Below, piece by piece: positions 53,289 through 59,893 of a DNA stretch of 64,000 bases (within the stretch, counting starts at the first letter, position 1; every line of letters starts with the position of its first letter). Where the stretch lies: contig NZ_JASHIC010000029.1 of the NCBI RefSeq assembly GCF_030056705.1, positions 1 to 64,000 of the forward strand, written 5' to 3'. The position numbers and the translations under genes are program-made. The notes under the pieces are model-generated. The model saw nothing but the letters and a program-made list of their open reading frames with translations, had not been told where the DNA came from and searched no databases. Source of the DNA: Flectobacillus longus. GTDB lineage: Bacteria; Bacteroidota; Bacteroidia; Cytophagales; Spirosomataceae.

Positions 53289-54716
53289 ATGGCGGATTAT
53301 TATGCGGGCATTGATTTGGGAACTACAGCCACAAAAGCAGTAGTTTTTAATCAACAAGGTGACGTTTTGTATCAGGTAAGTCAGGAATATCCGATGTTTC
53401 ACCCTCAACCAGAATGGAGCACCCAAAACCCACAAGATTTACTCAAAGCAACCAACGATTGTATCGTAGATATTCTTTCTAGATTTGATTTATGCTTTAT
53501 TAGTTTTAGTGCAGCTATGCAAAGCTTGATTTTGGTAGACGAAAACCATCAAGCTTTGACAGACTGCATGATTTGGGCAGACAATCGGGCAGCAGATATT
53601 GCAGATAAATTAAAACATACCACAACGGGTCAGCGGTCCTATGATATTACGGGAATACCGATTCATAGTTTTTCGCCAATGACCAAAATTGCATGGCTCA
53701 AGGAGCATGAACCAGCATTGTTAGCCTCGGCACATAAATTGATAAGTGCCAAAGAATACATCTGGTATCACCTAACCCACGAATACACAATTGATACGAC
53801 CCTTGCCTCAGGAACTGGTCTGATGGACATACATTCACTGCAATGGTCGGAGGAAATTTTGAACTACCTTAGTATCCAAAAAACACAATTGTCTATAATA
53901 GTAAAATCAACCCATCGAGCTTATTGTAAGCAATATGGTCTTGAATTAGTAAGCGGTGGCGGCGATGGAATTCTGGCTAATTTAGGCTCTGGAGCAATTA
54001 CTCCTGACAAAATGGCGCTTACAATAGGCACAAGTGGAGCTGTGAGGGTAGTTTCGAATCAACCTTTTATCGACGCCCAGATGAGAACACAATGCTATCA
54101 TTTATATGGTACAGAGTATCTCAAATTAGGGGCGGTAAACAATGGTGCAGTAGTTTTGCAATGGCTCAAAAATAATATTCTTGAGTCTACCGAAAACTAC
54201 CAAGAATTATTCGAAAAAGCCTCTAAAGTACCAGTTGGTTCTGAAGGATTGTTATTTGTGCCTTATATTTTGGGAGAAAGAGCACCCATTTGGGATGCCA
54301 AAGCCAAAGGACTCATGATTGGCTTAGACATGCAACATACCCAAGGGCATATCATTCGAGCCAGTATGGAAGGTATTCTATTTGGGTTAAAACAAATTGC
54401 AGAGGTATTAGTCCCTCAAAAAGAAAAGTTATCCAATATGACTTTGATGGTCAGCGGAGGCTTTGCCAAAAGTAATTTTTGGTTACAAATGACTGCTGAT
54501 ATTTTTCAAATGAAAGTAGAAGTCAGTAATACCATTGAAAGTTCGGCATGGGGCGCTGTGTTACTAGGTTTCCAATCATTCGAGATGGAGTATCACAACG
54601 ATATAAAAAACGAAATTGTTTTTTATCCCAACAAGCAGTATAATCAAGTGTACCAACAAGGGTTTGAGCGATTCAAAAATGTTTACAAGCAATTTCTAAA
54701 CATTGCGATAACTTAA
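53289..54716 (+). CDS. FGGY carbohydrate kinase, gluconokinase-like (copy 2)
   Basis: The ATG at 53289 gives 475 residues beginning MADYYAGIDLGTTATKAVV; an ATG at 53283 is also possible. FGGY motifs are present: phosphate-1 DLGTT, IWADNRAADIADKL, SGGGDGILANLGSGA with the catalytic Asp, and VPYILGERAPIWDAKAKG. It is encoded immediately after gnd, which makes D-gluconate the likely substrate, giving 6-phosphogluconate for Gnd. It is a paralogue of the kinase at 49303-50820, about half identical by eye, with the conserved phosphate-1 glycine that copy 1 lacks. Confidence 0.88.
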   Translation: MADYYAGIDLGTTATKAVVFNQQGDVLYQVSQEYPMFHPQPEWSTQNPQDLLKATNDCIVDILSRFDLCFISFSAAMQSLILVDENHQALTDCMIWADNRAADIADKLKHTTTGQRSYDITGIPIHSFSPMTKIAWLKEHEPALLASAHKLISAKEYIWYHLTHEYTIDTTLASGTGLMDIHSLQWSEEILNYLSIQKTQLSIIVKSTHRAYCKQYGLELVSGGGDGILANLGSGAITPDKMALTIGTSGAVRVVSNQPFIDAQMRTQCYHLYGTEYLKLGAVNNGAVVLQWLKNNILESTENYQELFEKASKVPVGSEGLLFVPYILGERAPIWDAKAKGLMIGLDMQHTQGHIIRASMEGILFGLKQIAEVLVPQKEKLSNMTLMVSGGFAKSNFWLQMTADIFQMKVEVSNTIESSAWGAVLLGFQSFEMEYHNDIKNEIVFYPNKQYNQVYQQGFERFKNVYKQFLNIAIT

Positions 54717-54766
54717 AAACCTTTTTTCCAAACTTAGCTATCACTATCTATCCCCCTAATAAACGA

Positions 54767-54794
54767 AAAGGCTTAATCGTGAGATTAAGCCTTT
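54767..54794 (+). terminator. Bidirectional terminator between the kinase and the hydrolase
   Basis: A perfect 12-bp stem (AAAGGCTTAATC with its complement) with loop GTGA lies between convergent genes; T-rich sequence follows on both strands. Confidence 0.8.
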
Positions 54795-54800
54795 ATATTT

Positions 54801-55805
54801 TTATCTAAATGCCAACACATCTTTGTGTTTTTTGAAAACCTTTTTCAAAAAATGGTCAACATACTCAACCGTTGGGTCAAACCATGGGGTAAACAAACAA
54901 AAAGAGTGAGGGGAATCTTTAAAAGTATGTACTTCTGAATAAATATGATTAGCCTCCAAAATTTTACGATAATCGTCTCTTCCTGCGTGCATTCGCTCTA
55001 CACTACTATTGATAAACAAGGTTGGTGGCGTATTTTTTCCAGTATAAGTCAAGGCTGAGCCTTCTTTCCAAAGCGTTGGATTTTCGTCCTTACCGTATCC
55101 AAACCAATAGGTAGCGGCAGAGGTTCTTTTGGAATCGTCTCCTTCTCCTGATTCAGGATGAATAAATGCTACAATACCATCTATGTCAACAATCGCCTGT
55201 ACATCGCTCGACACTCCTGTGATACCTTCATTGGTTTCAAAAGTCTGAACACCATTGGTATTACCCACCAAAGACGCTAATTGTCCGCCAGCCGAAAACC
55301 CTAAACTTGCTATCTTATTGGCATCTACATGATATTGAGGCGCATTGGCACGAATCCACCTTACAGCAGCTTTCAAATCCTGCACCGCAGCAGGATATAG
55401 CGCCTCTGTAGAAAGTCGATATTCAGCCGTAAATGTAACATATCCTAATGAAGCCAACTTTTGAGCCAAAGGAATATGCTGTGCTCTATTGCCAGAACGC
55501 CAGCCTCCACCATGAATAATCAAAATAGCAGGATGCGGTTGATGATGTTTTTCTTTTGGGTAAAAAGCATCCAACTTCAGCTCTCTATCTCCAATTTTGG
55601 CATATACAATATCACGTTTTTCTGAGACATTTGCATACTGGTTTTCGATAACCAATAAGGCATTTGGATGTGTCTTGAGCGTTGTTTTCAACGCAGAATA
55701 GCTGTTATAAGAATTATCTTTTACGCCTGTTACCCCAACAGTAGACTGAGCCAATGCTGTAATAGACAATGAAACAGAAAGAGATATAGTTAGTAGAGCT
55801 TTCAC
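54801..55805 (-). CDS. Secreted alpha/beta hydrolase, probable carbohydrate esterase
   Basis: The 334-residue protein has a signal peptide (MKALLTISLSVSLSITALAQ). The alpha/beta-hydrolase motifs are AILIIHGGGWRSGN (oxyanion hole), LGFSAGGQLASLVG (nucleophile Ser), an acidic residue probably near ERMHAGRDD, and DSPHSF (catalytic His). It resembles the BD-FAE type of esterases. It is encoded 58 bases downstream of a pectinesterase on the same strand, so removal of acetyl groups from pectin is a reasonable inference, but xylan or other acetylated glycans fit equally well. Confidence 0.82.
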   Translation of the reverse strand: MKALLTISLSVSLSITALAQSTVGVTGVKDNSYNSYSALKTTLKTHPNALLVIENQYANVSEKRDIVYAKIGDRELKLDAFYPKEKHHQPHPAILIIHGGGWRSGNRAQHIPLAQKLASLGYVTFTAEYRLSTEALYPAAVQDLKAAVRWIRANAPQYHVDANKIASLGFSAGGQLASLVGNTNGVQTFETNEGITGVSSDVQAIVDIDGIVAFIHPESGEGDDSKRTSAATYWFGYGKDENPTLWKEGSALTYTGKNTPPTLFINSSVERMHAGRDDYRKILEANHIYSEVHTFKDSPHSFCLFTPWFDPTVEYVDHFLKKVFKKHKDVLAFR

Positions 55806-55863
55806 AATATTTATAATTATTTAAAGATTTTTTACGTTTATTACAACAAAGATAAAGCTTCTT

Positions 55864-56844
55864 TTATTTATCTGACCAGAATTTCGATAATTCTTGTGTT
55901 ATTTTTCCTGCAAAAATCTCTGATTTACTGTAGGTTACAGCTTCTGTTTTAGTCAAAAGCTTTGACCATTTTACACGGTTTGCATTGTTTGCCCCTTTTC
56001 CTGTTAAATTATACTCTGCATAAAATACCGTTTTTTCGGTTGATGGTCTACCCCAGTTATTCCATCCTTCTGCTAAGATATGACTGCCAATTTCACAATC
56101 GATAAAAACAGTTTTGGCAAAATCTCTCCAAGGTCGACCTAGATACACTTTGGTTACGTTGGCATCAGCCGTAAGTTTACAGTTTTTGAAAACATAACCA
56201 TAAACTACCCAATCAGGGGTAGATGCCGCCGATACGTATCCATCCGCTTTTGAGTGAATATGGCATCTTTCAAAAAGTGCAGTAGAAGAACCAAAAATAA
56301 AATCGACAGTTCCTTCAATATAACAATCTTCAAACAGTTGTCGAGCGTTTTCTCCTGAGGCAAAAATAGTATCTTGATTTCCTAAAAAAAGGCAATTCTT
56401 AAAAACACATCTATCGCCTTCGACATGCAATGCCACCGCCTGTCCTACCCTTCCAGCAGTGTTTTCGATAGTTAGATTCTCAAAAGAAAGGTTATTGCCC
56501 ATCACTCTCAAGGTATAAGAATCAAAGGTTTCCATTTTACCTTTTCCAGAATAATCATTGTAACTAATAATAGTACTATCCTTATCTTCGCCAACAAATT
56601 TGATATTGGTTAAGGTGCTTGGAATATCTAATTTTTCTACATACTTACCCTTTTTGATTTTTATGGTAATGTCTTTAGGGAGATATACTCTTACAGCATT
56701 GATAGCATCTTGGATGTACTTAAAATCACCAGAGCCATCTTTTGCTACTATCAAATCATGTTGGACTTTAAGGGCTTGTGCGTTAACTCCAATATTACTC
56801 AGACAAAAGCTGATAGCAATACACGCGAAGATTCGTTGGATCAT
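55864..56844 (-). CDS. Secreted pectinesterase (CE8)
   Basis: The 326-residue protein has a signal peptide (…CLSNIGVNAQ) and a right-handed beta-helix with CE8 hallmarks: IVAKDGSGDFKYIQDAINA at the N-terminus, GQAVALHVEGDRCVFKNCLFLGNQDTIF with the Gln/Asp pair, ArgGln-type QLFEDCYIEGTVDFIFGSSTALFE with the second catalytic Asp, and YLGRPWRDFAKTVF. It demethylates homogalacturonan outside the cytoplasm. Length is normal for single-domain bacterial CE8. With the adjacent esterase it forms a two-gene pectin-modifying operon. Confidence 0.93.
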   Translation of the reverse strand: MIQRIFACIAISFCLSNIGVNAQALKVQHDLIVAKDGSGDFKYIQDAINAVRVYLPKDITIKIKKGKYVEKLDIPSTLTNIKFVGEDKDSTIISYNDYSGKGKMETFDSYTLRVMGNNLSFENLTIENTAGRVGQAVALHVEGDRCVFKNCLFLGNQDTIFASGENARQLFEDCYIEGTVDFIFGSSTALFERCHIHSKADGYVSAASTPDWVVYGYVFKNCKLTADANVTKVYLGRPWRDFAKTVFIDCEIGSHILAEGWNNWGRPSTEKTVFYAEYNLTGKGANNANRVKWSKLLTKTEAVTYSKSEIFAGKITQELSKFWSDK

Positions 56845-57073
56845 AAATTAATTAGATTACAGGTTTTCACATAAATTTCTTTTAAAAGAACCTGTAAGTA
56901 ATTTTTTACTGAAAAGTGCCACTTGTAACCTGGCAAAGCCGTTGAATAAGCTTGAATGTAGATTTGTGAATTTAAAAGATTAGTCAGCAGATTGTTAGAA
57001 TACCTAATATCAAATTTATATTGCACACTAACTAGGAAGTTAAGATAAAGATTATCAGTTGTGTAACAAAAAT

Positions 57074-57119
57074 ATATTCCGAATAGTAGGCGACTTAAGT
57101 CGTCCACTATTCGGAATAT
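57074..57119 (-). terminator. Terminator after the phospholipase C gene
   Basis: A long stem (ATATTCCGAATAGT against ACTATTCGGAATAT, extended inward with one mismatch and a G-U) lies 20 bases past the stop at 57139. On the minus strand it runs into ATTTTTG. Confidence 0.8.
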
Positions 57120-57138
57120 GAAAAATGCGCTGCAAAAT

Positions 57139-59694
57139 CTAAACAGTTTTGGCTAGACCCATCGCTGGGTCGGTAAAACTTGATTTACCTGTTTCAACAT
57201 GACCAGCGTATCTTCTCAAAAAGACTGAATCGTCTTTTACTTTCACTGAGAAATCATACCAATCGTAACTTTTGGCGAGATTGAGTACTAATTTTTGAGA
57301 TTGTCCAGCATTAATATTTACGGTTTTTAAACCTGTTTCGTAAGATTCGTCGATTACCTCAACAGTAATATTAGCTTTTGAAATATTCTCTAAGCTCAAT
57401 ACAACATTTCCAGTTAGGGTTTCGCTGGTAGAAGCCGACTCGTAGGTCAAACTTGTTTTTAATTTATCTGAAGCATTTCCTTTAAATGTCCTAAAAAAGC
57501 CATTTGGAGCATACACATCCACAGCATATTGCCCTGATTCAGACTCAGATAATTTCCAAGTATCTTTCAGTTGGTCACCAGCTTTTACGGCATAATCTCT
57601 TGCCAGCATAGTCTCATAACCTAAAGGTTTTCCTTCGATATCTTTCTTCTGATATGGAATAGTGGAATAAGCTTTGAAAGGCGAACCTTTTGTCTTTTTC
57701 CCAAAAATGGTTGTCCCTGCCTTCATTTTAAGTTCAAAAGCTTCACCTTTTACCTGACCATCCACATATAATTCGTAAGGAATGGCACAGGCTGGTCGAA
57801 TACCTTTTTCTTGCTGAGGCATCCATTTTGCTACTTGAGGGTTTTGATTGATTGCGTCTTGCTCGGCTTCAGTAAGTACTTTATAGCCCGATGGCAGTTG
57901 CTTAAACTGCGCTTGGTGCACGGCTTGAATAAAGGGTTCTTTCTCTACAAAATTAGGGAGAGGAATATTTTCGCCATTATATGGTTGAAAAACAGAAGTC
58001 AAATCACCACAAACGGTTCTACGCCATTCGGTGATATTGCTTTCATGAAGATTCTTTTTTGTTTTTTTAGAAACAAATTTTTCCAAAAACTGAATGACAG
58101 AAGTATGATCAAAAACCTCCGAACATACACGTCCGCCACGTGTCCAAGGAGAGGCAATCAAAAGTGGCACTCTAAAGCCCAAACCAATTGGTCCTTTGCG
58201 AATATCCTTGTAAGGACGTTGTTGTTCATGCTTAATATTTACTCGCTCTACTGAAGCATCAATGCCATGGGATACCTTTCCTGAATCTTGCTCCTGATGG
58301 TCGGGAGCAACATAAGGAGGAATATGGTCGAAATAGCCATCGTTTTCGTCATAAGCCAAAATAAAGATGGTTTTTTTCCATACCTCAGGATTTTTGGTCA
58401 AAATATCCATCGCCTCTGACAAATACCAAGCACCATACCAAGGTGCGCCTGGGTGGTCTGAAAAGTTTTCAGGAGCTACCAACCACGATACAGTTGGCAA
58501 ATTATTGTTGTTGACATCTTCACGAAACTGATACAATACATCGCTTTGAGGAACAGCCATCTCGCGTTCTTTACCATCAAAGTCGTATTTCAAATGACTT
58601 AATTTCCTGTAATTTGGGTCTTTTCTATTATTGGTAAAAGCACGCTGATGGATAGCTTTTTGGGTATCCGATAAATCCTTGTATTTATCAGGATGGTAGG
58701 CTACTAAGTCAATTTTTACTTGTTCTAGCAAACCTTTTTTCCAATCTAGTTGTCTTTGAGTCTTTTTATATTCGGCACTAGAGGCATCTAAAGTTGGTAG
58801 TTTTTGCGATAAACTACTGATTTCCTCAGGCAAAACTTTTTCCATTTTTTGAATATATTCATAATATTCTGGAGCAAATTTCACTTTGTAATTCTCAAAC
58901 CATTCTATAGGGTTATCTGTAAAATTAGCAAGCCAAGCATCCTCCTCTCCTTCTAGTCCTGACGATAAACTGATTTCGTTTTGATAAATTTTCCATGGAA
59001 TATTGGCTTCTTGTAGTCTTTCAGGGAAAGTTTTCCATTTTGCCCATTTTTCATAATCGATATCTTCGTTTTTTACATTGGCTTTAGAATCAAATGAAGA
59101 CTTTTCTCGAATTGTCCCAGTCCATAGATACAAACGATTGGGCGTTGTACCCGTCAAAGAAGAGCAGAAATTTTGGTCACATATAGTAAAGGCATCCGCC
59201 ATGGCATAGTAAAACGGAATATCTTCACGATTATAATAGCCCAAAGTCAGAGGCATATCTTTATAATCTTTATTACCAGACTGCTTAGCTCCAAGCCATC
59301 CATTATTTTTTCCGTTGTTGAGCGCATCAATTTGATTTTCCCACGAATGTGGCAAAGAACTCATCCATGTAGCTTTTGAATCTTTGAGGTTGAGTCGGAA
59401 AGGGGCATAAGTCTTGCCATCTTTTGTAGATTGTAACCATACTTTACGTTTGTTACCATCAGTCAAAGCACGAGGGTCATTGAACCCACGAACTCCTTGA
59501 AGTGTACCAAAACAGTGATCAAAGGAACGGTTTTCTTGCATCAAAATCACCACATGTTCGGCGTCCCAAAAAGAACTACCTTGCGCAGGGTTTATTTCCA
59601 ATGCTCTTTGAATAGATTGAGGTAAAGCGCCAAAAAATCCAGCGCCACTAGCGAGAAAGGAGGCTTTTCGAATAAATTCTCTTCTTGATTCCAT
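57139..59694 (-). CDS. Phosphocholine-type phospholipase C, Tat-exported
   Basis: The ATG at 59694 gives 851 residues beginning MESRREFIRKASFLASGAG, a twin-arginine signal; frames opening upstream at 59721 and 59751 are less likely. The phosphoesterase domain spans about 40-570 with EHVVILMQENRSFDHCFGTLQGVRGFNDP (metal ligands), SSLTGTTPNRLYLWTG and FILAYDENDGYFDHIPPYVAP. Two bacterial phospholipase C C-terminal domains of the DUF756 type follow (about 630-720 and 750-830). It hydrolyses phosphatidylcholine or sphingomyelin headgroups outside the cell, a classic way to obtain phosphorus. The promoter carries a Pho-box-like array. Confidence 0.92.
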   Translation of the reverse strand: MESRREFIRKASFLASGAGFFGALPQSIQRALEINPAQGSSFWDAEHVVILMQENRSFDHCFGTLQGVRGFNDPRALTDGNKRKVWLQSTKDGKTYAPFRLNLKDSKATWMSSLPHSWENQIDALNNGKNNGWLGAKQSGNKDYKDMPLTLGYYNREDIPFYYAMADAFTICDQNFCSSLTGTTPNRLYLWTGTIREKSSFDSKANVKNEDIDYEKWAKWKTFPERLQEANIPWKIYQNEISLSSGLEGEEDAWLANFTDNPIEWFENYKVKFAPEYYEYIQKMEKVLPEEISSLSQKLPTLDASSAEYKKTQRQLDWKKGLLEQVKIDLVAYHPDKYKDLSDTQKAIHQRAFTNNRKDPNYRKLSHLKYDFDGKEREMAVPQSDVLYQFREDVNNNNLPTVSWLVAPENFSDHPGAPWYGAWYLSEAMDILTKNPEVWKKTIFILAYDENDGYFDHIPPYVAPDHQEQDSGKVSHGIDASVERVNIKHEQQRPYKDIRKGPIGLGFRVPLLIASPWTRGGRVCSEVFDHTSVIQFLEKFVSKKTKKNLHESNITEWRRTVCGDLTSVFQPYNGENIPLPNFVEKEPFIQAVHQAQFKQLPSGYKVLTEAEQDAINQNPQVAKWMPQQEKGIRPACAIPYELYVDGQVKGEAFELKMKAGTTIFGKKTKGSPFKAYSTIPYQKKDIEGKPLGYETMLARDYAVKAGDQLKDTWKLSESESGQYAVDVYAPNGFFRTFKGNASDKLKTSLTYESASTSETLTGNVVLSLENISKANITVEVIDESYETGLKTVNINAGQSQKLVLNLAKSYDWYDFSVKVKDDSVFLRRYAGHVETGKSSFTDPAMGLAKTV

Positions 59695-59780
59695 AAGTTT
59701 TTGTTTCAATTGGGTAAGCATATTTAGTCTATAAGTATCGTTTGTGAACAATCAAATAGCTAAAGTGTCTATCAATTTCT

Positions 59781-59826
59781 AACTCCTGGACCACATTATT
59801 ATCATTTTCAATGTGGTACAGGAGTT
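59781..59826 (-). promoter_or_regulatory. Hairpin at the predicted 5' end of the phospholipase C mRNA
   Basis: AACTCCTG and ACCACATT pair with AATGTGGT and CAGGAGTT across one mismatch. If transcription starts about 7 bases after the -7 element at 59838-59845, this hairpin is the very 5' end of the mRNA and could protect it. It might instead terminate the upstream PAS protein gene, though no T-tract follows. Confidence 0.4.
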
Positions 59827-59837
59827 AAAATACAAAA

Positions 59838-59893
59838 CAAATTTAAAACAAGAAGGTTATCGTTATGATAAATTTATGATACCATTAAATTAT
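59838..59893 (-). promoter_or_regulatory. Pho-box-like 11-bp array with -7 element, phospholipase C promoter
   Basis: On the minus strand, units begin ATAAT, GTATC, TTATC and ATAAC at 11-bp steps, including a direct repeat of ATCATAA. The last begins 15 bp before TAAATTTG (59838-59845), an exact TAnnTTTG match. The array overlaps the 3' end of the PAS protein gene. Its cores are less regular than in the other arrays. Confidence 0.45.

Noticed and set aside
57811-58254. Plus-strand open frame of 147 codons inside the phospholipase C gene
   Set aside because: It is antisense to conserved phospholipase C motifs and has no start context or recognisable domain.
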